Both the position numbers and the translations under genes were made by a program. From assembly GCF_007004065.1 (NCBI RefSeq), contig NZ_VFSV01000008.1, positions 62,001 through 126,000 of the forward strand: 64,000 nucleotides of DNA, in the 5' to 3' direction. Each line of letters opens with the position of its first letter. The first letter of the stretch is position 1. Source of the DNA: Palleronia caenipelagi. Its GTDB lineage: Bacteria > Pseudomonadota > Alphaproteobacteria > Rhodobacterales > Rhodobacteraceae. Positions 8,607-17,127 of the stretch are shown one piece after another. A model generated the notes under the pieces. That model was not told the DNA's origin and did no database searches. It saw only the letters and a program-made list of their open reading frames with translations.

Positions 8607-10025
8607 ATGCCGCAGACCCGCCTTCCCCTCTCGCTCAGCCCATTCGACGGCTCGCCCAGTATCCGGGACCGGTCCGATTGGGTTCGGGTGCGTACGCTGA
8701 CCCGACTCCGCTGGATTGCCGTCAGCGGCCAGCTTGTCACCGTTCTGGTGGCGCAATGGGTGTTCGACCTTCGGCTTGATCTCGGGCTTGTGCTGCTGGT
8801 GATTTACGCTGCTGTGATCACAAACCTGATGGCCCTGCAACTTCTGCCCCCGAACCGGCGCCTGAACGAAGCCGAGTTCACAGGGGCTCTGGCGTTCGAC
8901 ATGGTCCAGCTCTGCTCGCTGCTCGCGCTGTCAGGAGGCCTGAACAACCCGTTCGCACTGCTGGTGCTGGCTCAGGTCGCTATCTCGGCCACAGCTCTCC
9001 CGTCTCGCAAGATCATCGGCCTTTGCAGTCTGGCGATCACGCTCATTACGCTCATGCTGTTTTTCTATGCCCCCTTGCAGACCCGTACCGGTGACCTGCT
9101 GGAGATCCCCGAACTGTTCCGGATCGGGTTTTGGGCGGCGCTTGTGGTCGGGATCACGTTCGAGGCAAGCTACGCCCGTCGGGTGACAGCAGAGGTCGCC
9201 GCTATGGCCGAAGCACTCTCAGCCACGCAAATGGCACTCGCGCGCGAGCAAAAGCTGACCGATCTGGGCGGCGTGGTGGCTGCGGCGGCACATGAGCTTG
9301 GGACACCGCTTGCGACAATCGCTTTGGTCTCTCAGGAGATGGCGGATGAGGCAGTGGACGCAGACATGCGCGACGATGCGCTGCTCATCCGCGCTCAGGC
9401 CGAGCGCTGCCGCGAGATCCTGAGGTCGATGGGGCAGGCCGGCAAGCAAGACATCCACATTCGCATCGTGCCCATCCTGGGGCTGATTGAGGACGCCGCC
9501 GAGCCTCATTTGAACCGGAGCAAGCATGTGATCATCGACACACCGGATGTCAGTGATCCCACAGAGGGCCACCCCAGTGTCGCGCGGCGCCCGGAAATGA
9601 TCCATGGATTGCGCAATGTGATCCAGAACGCCGTTGATTTTGCCACCACTACGGTCTGGATCGACGTCCGCTGGACGACGGAGCGCATAACCGTGCAAAT
9701 CGCGGATGACGGGTTGGGTTTTCCAGTCGAGGTGCTGCCGCATCTGGGCGACCCGTTCCAGCGTCACCGCCGCGCCCCCGACAATAGCACACCGCGCGAA
9801 AGTTACGAAGGCATGGGCCTCGGGCTGTTCATCGCCAAAACCCTGCTGGAGCGATCCGGGGCCGAAATCACCTTTGCCAACGGTCGCGACAAGTTTGGTC
9901 CGGCGCTAAAGGAGGGCGAACGGTCCGGGGCCGTCGTGACCATCGTCTGGCCCCGCGATGCCGTAGAAATCACCGAAGATCGCGCCGCCCTTGGCGAAAA
10001 CCCCTGGACCGACGACAGGGTTTGA
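8607..10025 (+). CDS. regB: Redox sensor histidine kinase RegB/PrrB/ActS
   Basis: 472 residues from ATG at 8607, which has a strong AAGGGGGG site. About six N-terminal membrane segments include the quinone-sensing motif GGLNNPF. The phosphoacceptor is His229 (AAAAHELGTPLAT). The redox Cys268 (AERCREILRSMG) corresponds to Cys265 of R. capsulatus RegB. The ATPase domain carries N (RNVIQNAVDF) and G (ADDGLGF, GMGLGLFIAKTLL) boxes. It phosphorylates RegA and is inhibited by oxidised quinone or Cys oxidation in studied relatives. All key residues are present, so the system should be functional. A 44-residue upstream extension in the same frame overlaps senC and is rejected. Confidence 0.95.
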   Translation: MPQTRLPLSLSPFDGSPSIRDRSDWVRVRTLTRLRWIAVSGQLVTVLVAQWVFDLRLDLGLVLLVIYAAVITNLMALQLLPPNRRLNEAEFTGALAFDMVQLCSLLALSGGLNNPFALLVLAQVAISATALPSRKIIGLCSLAITLITLMLFFYAPLQTRTGDLLEIPELFRIGFWAALVVGITFEASYARRVTAEVAAMAEALSATQMALAREQKLTDLGGVVAAAAHELGTPLATIALVSQEMADEAVDADMRDDALLIRAQAERCREILRSMGQAGKQDIHIRIVPILGLIEDAAEPHLNRSKHVIIDTPDVSDPTEGHPSVARRPEMIHGLRNVIQNAVDFATTTVWIDVRWTTERITVQIADDGLGFPVEVLPHLGDPFQRHRRAPDNSTPRESYEGMGLGLFIAKTLLERSGAEITFANGRDKFGPALKEGERSGAVVTIVWPRDAVEITEDRAALGENPWTDDRV

Positions 10026-10038
10026 TCCGTACCGCCGG

Positions 10039-10773
10039 TCAGCCGTAGCGCACGGCGAACCGGCGCAGGATCTCACCCGGAACGGAAACGCGCGCGGCAT
10101 GGCAGGCCGCGATCAGACGGTCTGCATCTTCGGGCGGGAAGTACCCATACCCGCGATAGATCTGAATACGCCGCTCAAAGTCATTTGCGTCGGCCTCGGG
10201 GTGAAACTGAGTCGCGTACACATTGCTTCGGTAGCGGATCATCTGAAACGGGCACGGGGCAGAGCCGACCAGGTGGACAGTGTCCGTGGGCAGATCCTGT
10301 ACAGCTTCTTTATGACCGACGAAGGCTTCAAATTCCGCTGGCAGCCCGCGCAGGAGCGGATCGTCCTCACCCTCGGGCGTCATGGTACAAAGCGACGGCC
10401 CCACCGGCTCGCCAAAGCGGGCCTTGCTGACTTCGCCACCCAGATGATGCGCCAGAATACCCAAGCCATAACAACACCCCATGAAGGGGTGATCTGCCGC
10501 AGTAATCTGCGGCATCAGAGCCAGAATCTGCCCTTCGATCCGAGCGTCGAGAGGGCTCTTGTCCTCGGGCCGGTCGCTGACGCAGCCCGGCCCGCCGCCG
10601 ACGATAACCCCGGCATAGGCGGTCACGTCGAGATCGGCCTGGATATCCTGCTGGTCGACCCGGATGCGGTGAGTCCGCTCCTCCGGCAAGCCGCACTTGT
10701 TCAGGATCGACCTGAACTCCTCGTCAGACGCCTCGGTTTCCGGGCGCAGTTGCAGGATCAAAAAACGCTTCAT
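10039..10773 (-). CDS. Class I glutamine amidotransferase-like protein
   Basis: 244 residues with the triad-type fold of GMP synthase amidotransferase domains. The nucleophile elbow is GCCYG (second Cys), and the His/Glu pair is in QFHPEAD. VGGGPGCVSD precedes them. No synthase domain is attached, so it belongs to the stand-alone GMP-synthase-like group, several of which act on gamma-glutamyl compounds. It follows the citrate-lyase-like cluster on the same strand after 49 bases, with no strong ribosome binding site. The substrate is unknown. Confidence 0.8.
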   Translation of the reverse strand: MKRFLILQLRPETEASDEEFRSILNKCGLPEERTHRIRVDQQDIQADLDVTAYAGVIVGGGPGCVSDRPEDKSPLDARIEGQILALMPQITAADHPFMGCCYGLGILAHHLGGEVSKARFGEPVGPSLCTMTPEGEDDPLLRGLPAEFEAFVGHKEAVQDLPTDTVHLVGSAPCPFQMIRYRSNVYATQFHPEADANDFERRIQIYRGYGYFPPEDADRLIAACHAARVSVPGEILRRFAVRYG

Positions 10774-10822
10774 GTCGGCGCGGTACTGTCCGGCGTCTCA
10801 AAGTGCAAGAGAGACGACCCCC

Positions 10823-12310
10823 TCAGCCCGCGCCAATCTTACGAACCACGTCCGTCACACTGCCATCGCGATATTCGGAAACCGCGACGACCCGGCCCTG
10901 CGATCGGGGCGGTGTCGGGACCTTGGCCAATCCTTGCGCTTTGTCAAAGAGGGTCTCGATCCCCGTCACATTCAGTCCGGCCGCTCTCAACCGTTCGGCC
11001 AGCTCAGGACGTAGGGGATTCACAGCGATGCCCTCTTCGGTAACGACCAGATCTACGGTTGATCCCGGGGTCGTCAGCGTTCCGACCTCAGGCACGATTT
11101 TCGCATAGCCGGAGGCGGTAAGCCGGGTGGTGACAACGGTCAGACTGGCACCGGCGGCGGTATCTGCATGCCCTCCGGAGCCACCGATGATGATTCCGCC
11201 CGCTTTGGTCGTCACGTTTACATTGAAGGACAGGTCGAACTCAGCGGCCCCCAGCACGACTGTATCGACGCGGTCAACCACAGCTCCACCCATATGCGGC
11301 CCGGCATACGTGGCCGCGCTCATCATTTGGTGGCGCGGGTCTGACTTGTAGGACTCGACTGCTTCGAGATCAAAGCATTGCACGTCCATCAGCCCGCGAA
11401 ACAATCCGTCCCGCAACATCCGCACATGAAAGCCGGTAATCCCCCCCGCAGCAAAACTACCGGTCACGCCGCGCTCGGCCATGATCTGACCTACCGCATC
11501 GGCTGTGGCCAGTGACACGCCACCCGCGCCCGTCTGGAAAGAGAATCCGTCCACCAACACTCCACTGGCGGCGATCGCTGCGGCTGCGGTGTTTCCGATC
11601 CCGGTGCTGACTGAATCGCTGGCAGGACGGGTGGTGCCCGAAGCAATGCCACCCGGGTTCCCGATGCTGGAGACGGCCACGACGTAATCAACCTTGCCCT
11701 GTGGGATATCAATGCTGGGCGCCGGAAAAGGAACCAGCGTGTCGGTCACCGCCACCACATGCTGCGCAACCTCCACATCGGTCAGCGGATAACCCAGCGT
11801 GCCGCAGGCGGTGGGGCCAATGCGCCCGGAGATATTGCCCATGTCATCAGCGGCCGGAGCGGCGACAAAAGCCACGTCAACGCGCAACTCTCCCTGATCG
11901 AGCGCCCGTGCCCGACCCCCATGGGTGCGCAGAATAACCGGATGGGGCAGGAGGCCGTGACTTACCGCTTCGCCCACCGGTCCGGAGATGAAGTTCGCGG
12001 ACAGCCGCGTCACCGTGCCGCTGCGGATGTGCCCGACCAGCGACGCATGCACTGGAAAGATCGACGTGGCCGCGACATGTAGACCCTTCAGCCCGCGCGC
12101 AGCCAGGCGGTCGAGCACGAGGTTCAGCACCCCGTCACCATTGCGCAGGTGGTGGTGAAAGGACACCGTCGCGCCATCACGTATCTCGCAGGCGTCAAGC
12201 GCAGCGTCCAGATCCGCCAGCAGCTTTGACGGTCTGCGGGCGGGCCTCAGTCGGCCCGTCGGCAGCTTCAGCGGGCCGTAGCCGTCAATCTCTCTGGGAA
12301 GAACAATCAT
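10823..12310 (-). CDS. citF: Citrate lyase alpha subunit-like CoA/ACP transferase (CitF family)
   Basis: 495 residues, matching the CitF family throughout (DGATVSFHHHLRNGDGVLN, SSIGNPGGIASGTTRP, GGHADTAAGA). In classical citrate lyase the alpha subunit moves citrate onto the acyl carrier protein subunit. Here the carrier (CitD) and the prosthetic-group genes citC, citX and citG are absent nearby. This copy may therefore act as a CoA transferase paired with the CitE-like lyase, on citrate or another 2- or 3-hydroxy acid. It lies three bases after the CitE-like gene, in one operon with an SDR, a SnoaL-like protein and a GST. Confidence 0.85.
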   Translation of the reverse strand: MIVLPREIDGYGPLKLPTGRLRPARRPSKLLADLDAALDACEIRDGATVSFHHHLRNGDGVLNLVLDRLAARGLKGLHVAATSIFPVHASLVGHIRSGTVTRLSANFISGPVGEAVSHGLLPHPVILRTHGGRARALDQGELRVDVAFVAAPAADDMGNISGRIGPTACGTLGYPLTDVEVAQHVVAVTDTLVPFPAPSIDIPQGKVDYVVAVSSIGNPGGIASGTTRPASDSVSTGIGNTAAAAIAASGVLVDGFSFQTGAGGVSLATADAVGQIMAERGVTGSFAAGGITGFHVRMLRDGLFRGLMDVQCFDLEAVESYKSDPRHQMMSAATYAGPHMGGAVVDRVDTVVLGAAEFDLSFNVNVTTKAGGIIIGGSGGHADTAAGASLTVVTTRLTASGYAKIVPEVGTLTTPGSTVDLVVTEEGIAVNPLRPELAERLRAAGLNVTGIETLFDKAQGLAKVPTPPRSQGRVVAVSEYRDGSVTDVVRKIGAG

Positions 12311-12313
12311 CTG

Positions 12314-13123
12314 CTACTCCGCATTCTGCCGGGCCCGGTCAAGGACCCGGCGCGCCGCGTTCTCGACCGGCTTGTCGATCATCTGGCCGTCGAGCGCCAC
12401 CGCGCCCGGCTGACCGGAGGAAGTCGCCGCGATAACTCTCCGCGCCCAGATGATCTGGGCGTCGGTCGGGGCAAAAGCGCGGGCGCAGGGCGCGACTTGC
12501 GCCGGGTGGATCAGCAGCTTGCCGCCAAAGCCAAGCGCCCGGGCCGCCGCAGACTCCTCATGGGTCGCAGCGTCGTCGATCCTGGCGGTGACACTGTCCA
12601 GTGGCGCGCCGCGCTCCATCACCCGGGACCGCCAGACCAGCCTGTGCCGGGCAAAGCTGAGCGCCTCTCTCACGGGTTCGGCATCAAGATCGGCGGCGAA
12701 ATCCAGATGCCCGAACGCCACACGCCGAACTCCGGTCGCAGTCAGAAGCTGGTCGATCCGGTCAAGGCCACGTGCGGTCTCGATCTGCGGCAAAACGGTG
12801 GTGCCGGGACCCGAACGCTCCACGATCATGGCAATGACAGCGGCAGACTCGGCCTTGGGCAGCATGACCGCTGGCGGGCGGATCCGTTTCAGGAGCGCCA
12901 GATCGTCATCCCAGAAAGGAGAGTCCGCCGGGTTCATGCGGATAACGATCCGTCGCCAGTCCAGCCCGGCGTTCCGGATGGCCTCGCGGGCGGCGGATTT
13001 GGCCTCGGCCCGCACCGCGTCCTCAAGATCGAGGATCACCCGATCCGCACCAGACCCCAGCGCCTTGGCGAAGCGGTCAGGACGGTCGGCGGGGACAAAG
13101 AGATATGTGACCGGCAACGTCAT
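12314..13123 (-). CDS. CitE/HpcH-HpaI aldolase family lyase (citrate lyase beta-like)
   Basis: 269 residues, a TIM-barrel CoA-ester lyase. Motifs are LFVPADRPDRFAKAL, the Mg-ligand region LDLEDAV, the substrate Arg in VIRMNPADS, and the second acidic ligand region FGHLDFAADLD. C-terminal LLIHPAQV is family-typical. The length fits stand-alone CitE-like enzymes such as citramalyl- or malyl-CoA lyases as well as true CitE. It is three bases downstream of the SDR stop and just upstream of citF, so the two proteins probably act in sequence: activation, then C-C cleavage giving acetyl-CoA and an oxo acid. Confidence 0.82.
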   Translation of the reverse strand: MTLPVTYLFVPADRPDRFAKALGSGADRVILDLEDAVRAEAKSAAREAIRNAGLDWRRIVIRMNPADSPFWDDDLALLKRIRPPAVMLPKAESAAVIAMIVERSGPGTTVLPQIETARGLDRIDQLLTATGVRRVAFGHLDFAADLDAEPVREALSFARHRLVWRSRVMERGAPLDSVTARIDDAATHEESAAARALGFGGKLLIHPAQVAPCARAFAPTDAQIIWARRVIAATSSGQPGAVALDGQMIDKPVENAARRVLDRARQNAE

Positions 13124-13126
13124 GGC

Positions 13127-13876
13127 TCAGACCGTCCGACCTCCGTCCACTTCAAAGACCGTCCCGGTGATGAACTCCGCCTCGTCGGAGGCCAGGTAGA
13201 GGCAGGCGCTGGCAATATCGCGCGGTTCGGCCAGTCGGCCCAGCGGTACTGTCGCGATAAACCGGGCGCGGTTCTCCGGCGTATCGGGCAGGCCCATAAA
13301 GGACTCCAGCAGCCCTGTCGCCCCCATCACCGGGGCCACGCAATTTACCCGGATCCTGTCGGAAGCGAGCTCGACCGCCATGGAGCGCGACAGAAGGTTC
13401 ACCGCGCCCTTGGTCGAATTGTACCAGGTCAGGCCCGGACGAGGGCGGATCCCGGCGGTGGAACCAATGTTCAGGATTACCCCACCGCCCTGCGCCCGCA
13501 TCACCGGCACGCAGGCATTCGCCATGTGATAAATCGACTTGACGTTGATGGCGTAGAGGCGGTCGAATTCGTCCTCGGTGACCTCCAGCATGGGCTTGTT
13601 GCGATGGGTCCAGCCGGCATTGTTCACTACGATGTCGAGCGCCCCACCGTTATCCCGGGCGGCCGAGACGGCAGCGCCGATATCTTCGGCGCGGGTCACG
13701 TCCCCGGTGACGGCACGCGCGACTGGGCCGATCTCCGCAGCGGTGGCAGCGGCACCCTCCCCGTTCAGGTCGAGGATCACCACGCTGGCGCCCTCGCGGG
13801 CAAAGACCCGGGCGATCTCCGCTCCGAACCCCGCCCCACCGCCGGTGACCAGCGCCGATTTGCCAGCGAGCCGCAT
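13127..13876 (-). CDS. SDR family oxidoreductase
   Basis: 249 residues from ATG at 13876, which overlaps the stop of the SnoaL-like gene (TGATG). It is a classical short-chain dehydrogenase: cofactor loop TGGGAGFGAEIA, Asp for NAD preference (VILDLNGEG), NNAG (VVNNAGWTH), catalytic Ser and YxxxK (NIGSTAG; WYNSTKGAV). It resembles FabG-like 3-hydroxyacyl or sugar alcohol dehydrogenases. Its place upstream of CitE/CitF suggests it oxidises a hydroxy intermediate of the same pathway. An in-frame upstream extension overlaps the neighbour and is unsupported. Confidence 0.88.
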   Translation of the reverse strand: MRLAGKSALVTGGGAGFGAEIARVFAREGASVVILDLNGEGAAATAAEIGPVARAVTGDVTRAEDIGAAVSAARDNGGALDIVVNNAGWTHRNKPMLEVTEDEFDRLYAINVKSIYHMANACVPVMRAQGGGVILNIGSTAGIRPRPGLTWYNSTKGAVNLLSRSMAVELASDRIRVNCVAPVMGATGLLESFMGLPDTPENRARFIATVPLGRLAEPRDIASACLYLASDEAEFITGTVFEVDGGRTV

Positions 13877-14292
13877 CAGAGCATCCCGATCTGCTGTTGC
13901 AGGCCGATATTGTCGATGGCGGGCCATTGCTCGGCGATCATCCCATCCTCCATCCGGAAGAGGTCGAGCACGGCCACGTCAAACCGTTTGCCCGTCGCCT
14001 GATAGTCCCCAAACGCGCCCGAATGGACACCCCGAAACTGGAGACGGACCAAAACCTTGTCGCCCTCGGCCACGGTATCCTGCACGTCGAGCTCGATCTC
14101 GGAGAACGCGCCCAGCAGGAGGTCACCAAGTTGCAGCACGCCCTCGGGGCCTTTGACCTCGAATGGCAGGGTGGTGTCGTTGCGGATATAGTCCGGGCTC
14201 ACATTGGCTTCGAGCCAGGCGCGGTCCTTGCTCGCGAAGGCCTTGAAATAATCCTGCGCGCGCTGGCGGTTGGCTTCGATGATGTCAGTCAT
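13876..14292 (-). CDS. SnoaL-like (NTF2 fold) ester cyclase/isomerase-like protein
   Basis: 138 residues, a single NTF2-like domain (FASKDRAWLEANVSPDYIRND, LVRLQFRGVHSG, IAEQWPAIDNI). Members act as small-molecule cyclases, isomerases or hydratases, and function cannot be assigned. GGAGATC precedes the ATG. It is translationally coupled to the downstream SDR and is the second gene of the GST-SnoaL-SDR-CitE-CitF operon. A second, broken SnoaL-like gene lies at 6246-7280. Confidence 0.8.
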   Translation of the reverse strand: MTDIIEANRQRAQDYFKAFASKDRAWLEANVSPDYIRNDTTLPFEVKGPEGVLQLGDLLLGAFSEIELDVQDTVAEGDKVLVRLQFRGVHSGAFGDYQATGKRFDVAVLDLFRMEDGMIAEQWPAIDNIGLQQQIGML

Positions 14293-14319
14293 TGGGGGAT
14301 CTCCGTTGGTTTGCGTGCC

Positions 14320-15240
14320 TCAGGCGGGCAGCGCCTCAAACCCGGCGCGCGGGAAGTGGATGTGGATCAGGCCCGCCTCGTCCGTGTCGCGGGCGAGGAC
14401 GATTTCCTGCGCATCTGCCGCAACGATCTGTCCTGTGACGGGCACGCGGGCATTGTCGTCGGGGGTCACGGTGACCCGTTGCCCGAAATGAAGGCCTGAC
14501 GGATCATCATCGGCGTCGAATCCGTCTACGGGTGTGGCAGCTTTGGCGGCGGCAATGGCGTCGTCGGAGGTCATCTCGGTGGAGGTTCCGTGACCGATCC
14601 CGGCGACTCGGTCCATCCAGTCGGTCAGACGCGTGGACAGACGCAGGCGGCTGTCGATGGCCTCCGCTCCGCAATTGGCGCGCAGGAGCCACAGGGAGTG
14701 ATAGCAGGTCAGGTCCGCCGCGCTGAGTGCGTCGCCGGTGAGGTAGGGCTGTTCGCCCAGCATATCATCGAGCCACGCGGCAAAGGCCGTCATCTGCTGC
14801 ACATAGGCGGGCATCTGCGGAGCCATGGCATCCTTCGAGATGTCATAGCCCAGATAATGCTCCTTGCGGTCGCGCAAGAATTCCTCGGGGAGATGCTCGC
14901 CGATGTAATCCACCAGAACGCCGATGGCGGGCTTCCACGTGGCGCGGTCCCACCAGAGCGACAGAGCCTTCGACAGACCTTCGCCCGTCGGGTAGAGCGA
15001 CGGCGTGGGTTTCACCCGCTCCAGCGCGCGAAAGATCACTTCGGTATCGCAATAGACATCCGCACCGATCTGCAACACCGGCACCCGGCGATACCCGCCG
15101 GTCAGCACATCTAGCAGCGGGCGGGGCGGCACCGCTTCGACCTTGACCGAGCGCCAGTCGAGATCCTTATGCCCCAGCGCCAGACGGATTTTCTCGGAAA
15201 ACGGCGACAGGTCGTAATGGTGCAGGGTGATCTCGGTCAT
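14320..15240 (-). CDS. Glutathione S-transferase family protein with extra C-terminal beta-rich domain
   Basis: 306 residues from ATG at 15240 (GGAGGAG upstream). Residues 1-80 are a thioredoxin-like GST N-domain (LHHYDLSPFSEKIRLALG, RRVPVLQIG, DTEVIFRAL), followed by a helical domain to about 225. The last 75 residues (after PVDGFDADDDP) look like a separate small beta domain (GLHFGQRVTVTPDD, GLIHIHFPRAGF), so the protein is longer than the usual 200-230 residues. It is the first gene of the operon opposite the LysR regulator. It may act on an activated or halogenated/aromatic intermediate; this is inference. Confidence 0.8.
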   Translation of the reverse strand: MTEITLHHYDLSPFSEKIRLALGHKDLDWRSVKVEAVPPRPLLDVLTGGYRRVPVLQIGADVYCDTEVIFRALERVKPTPSLYPTGEGLSKALSLWWDRATWKPAIGVLVDYIGEHLPEEFLRDRKEHYLGYDISKDAMAPQMPAYVQQMTAFAAWLDDMLGEQPYLTGDALSAADLTCYHSLWLLRANCGAEAIDSRLRLSTRLTDWMDRVAGIGHGTSTEMTSDDAIAAAKAATPVDGFDADDDPSGLHFGQRVTVTPDDNARVPVTGQIVAADAQEIVLARDTDEAGLIHIHFPRAGFEALPA

Positions 15241-15371
15241 GGGCGCTCCTCCGGTTTCGGCCATGACCTACGGCTAGCAGCCCTGATCTGCGGAGCGGTA
15301 AGACAGTTTTTCTTGCGTCGTTAGAAGGTTTTGTTTTGACTGAGCCTGTGGCGGGAGGATTTCCCTTTGGA

Positions 15372-15389
15372 ACAGGGCTGTAGCCCTGT
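15372..15389. promoter_or_regulatory. Perfect palindrome, candidate LysR operator
   Basis: ACAGGGCT, a 2-base centre and AGCCCTGT form a perfect inverted repeat in the 198-base divergent gap between the GST operon and the LysR gene, about 50 bases upstream of the regulator's start. The position suits autoregulation and control of the divergent operon. There is no T tract to suggest a terminator. Confidence 0.5.
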
Positions 15390-15438
15390 GTCGGCCGGGA
15401 CCCATCATAGAGGATCTGTCTGACAGGGAGTATTGGCG

Positions 15439-16398
15439 ATGGATATTCGGCAACTTCGCTATTTCGTGGCCATCGCCGAAGAAGGCTCCCTCTCCGCGGC
15501 CGCACAACGGGTTCATGTGGCCCAGCCCTCCCTGTCCCAGCATGTCATTTCGCTGGAAAAAGAGCTTGATGTGCAGCTGTTGGAACGCAGCCCACGCGGC
15601 GTGACCCTGACGGAGCCGGGGGAGATTCTTTTGTCTCACGCGCGCGAGGTTATCGCGGCGCTGGGCCGGGCCGAAGAGGCGGTGCGCCAGTCGGGCAGCG
15701 AGCCGCAGGGGGAGGTGACGTTCGGCCTGCCGTCCTCCATCGCCATGGTGCTGTCGGTCCCGCTGGCAGAAACGGTCCGGCTTGAACTGCCGAAGGTGCG
15801 GTTGCGCCTCGTCGATGCCATGTCGGGCTTTATCAAGACGTGGCTGGAGGACCAGACCATCGACATGGGCATCCTCTATGACCTCGGATCAGTCCGGCAT
15901 CTGTCGCACCGGCAGTTGATGACCGAGGAGCTCCATTTCTTCTCCGCGCCCGATGCCTGGCCATTTGATAGCCCGCCCGGATCGCCCGTCCCGATGACCG
16001 CTTTGCCGGAGGCCGAACTGGTGCTGCCCTCGCCCCATCACGGGCTTCGGAGCATGATCGACCGTTTCATGAAAGCGCAGGGCATCGATCTGAATGTGCC
16101 CACTGAAATGGACGGCCTCGGACATATCAAATCCATGGTCTCGCGCGGGTCAGGTTACACGATCCTCGCCCCTGCTGCCGCCATTGACTACGTGGAGCGG
16201 GGGGAGCTGATCATGGCGCCCATCGTGGACCCAGCCATGGTCCGACCCGTCTACCTGATGCGCAATCCGGGCCGCCCCGCGACCCGCGCGAGCCGCGAGG
16301 TGGAGCGGATCACGCTGGAGGTGATCCGCGATCTGGTGGCCCGTGGGATCTGGCAGGCGCTGGACCCGACGGATGTGGTTACCCCCGACAGGGGATGA
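15439..16398 (+). CDS. LysR family transcriptional regulator
   Basis: 319 residues from ATG at 15439, with GGGAG eight bases upstream. An N-terminal winged helix-turn-helix (MDIRQLRYFVAIAEEGSLSA, AQPSLSQHVISLEKEL) is followed by a periplasmic-binding-like effector domain (GEVTFGLPSSIAMVLS, SRGSGYTILAPAA). It resembles NAC/CbbR-type LysR proteins that control aromatic and nitrogen catabolism. It is divergent from the GST-SnoaL-SDR-citE-citF operon, its likely target. It ends nine bases before the convergent livF stop. Confidence 0.9.
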   Translation: MDIRQLRYFVAIAEEGSLSAAAQRVHVAQPSLSQHVISLEKELDVQLLERSPRGVTLTEPGEILLSHAREVIAALGRAEEAVRQSGSEPQGEVTFGLPSSIAMVLSVPLAETVRLELPKVRLRLVDAMSGFIKTWLEDQTIDMGILYDLGSVRHLSHRQLMTEELHFFSAPDAWPFDSPPGSPVPMTALPEAELVLPSPHHGLRSMIDRFMKAQGIDLNVPTEMDGLGHIKSMVSRGSGYTILAPAAAIDYVERGELIMAPIVDPAMVRPVYLMRNPGRPATRASREVERITLEVIRDLVARGIWQALDPTDVVTPDRG

Positions 16399-16407
16399 GG
16401 TGAGGAC

Positions 16408-17127
16408 TCAACTCGCCTTGCGCGCGCCGAGATAGGCCTGCGCGATCAGCTCCTCGTGATCCACCTCGCCGGGACGACCGCCAAAGGTCACGTGTCCCTG
16501 TTCGAGAAGATAGAAGTGATCCGCGTAGTCGAGCGCCATATGGGCGTTCTGCTCCACGAGAAAGATCGTCCGACCCTCGTCCCGGAGCTGGCCAATAATG
16601 GCGAAGATTTCCTCGACGATGATCGGCGCAAGCCCGGTGGACGGCTCGTCCATCAGCAGGACCCTGGGCCGTGCCATCAGCGCGCGGCCCACCGCCAGCA
16701 TCTGCTGTTCACCGCCTGAAAGCGTCCCCGCCTCCTGACTGGCCCGCTCGCGCAGACGCGGAAAACGCTGCAGCACATCCTCCAGATCGGCCATCACCCC
16801 CGTCTTGTCCTTCCGGCGGGAAAAGGCGCCGGCGATCAGGTTGTCGCGCACGGTCATTTCCGGGAAGACCAGCCGGTTTTCGGGCACGGTGACGACGCCT
16901 TTGCCGACGATGGTGTGAGATTTCAGGCCGGTCAGCTCCTCGCCATCGAGGGTCATCGACCCCGACTGGGCGCGCAGAATTCCGGCGATGGTCCAGATCA
17001 GCGTGGTCTTGCCCGCGCCATTCGGCCCCAGGAGGCAGGTCAGCCCGCCTTCGCGGATATCCAGAGAGACGCCCTTGAGCGCGGCGATCTTGCCGTAGGA
17101 GGTGCGGATGTCGCGGATCTCAAGCAT
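16408..17127 (-). CDS. livF: Branched-chain-type ABC transporter ATP-binding protein LivF
   Basis: 239 residues from ATG at 17127, overlapping the livG stop by eight bases (ATGCTTGA). Walker [10 protein letters not shown], signature LSGGEQQMLAVGRALM, Walker B LLMDEPSTGLAP and H-loop LVEQNAH are all present. The phrase TVPENRLVFPEMTVRDNL is typical of LivF. It energises uptake of hydrophobic amino acids or, in many relatives, of amides, urea or aromatic acids. It is the last gene of the binding protein-HMGF operon. Confidence 0.92.
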   Translation of the reverse strand: MLEIRDIRTSYGKIAALKGVSLDIREGGLTCLLGPNGAGKTTLIWTIAGILRAQSGSMTLDGEELTGLKSHTIVGKGVVTVPENRLVFPEMTVRDNLIAGAFSRRKDKTGVMADLEDVLQRFPRLRERASQEAGTLSGGEQQMLAVGRALMARPRVLLMDEPSTGLAPIIVEEIFAIIGQLRDEGRTIFLVEQNAHMALDYADHFYLLEQGHVTFGGRPGEVDHEELIAQAYLGARKAS

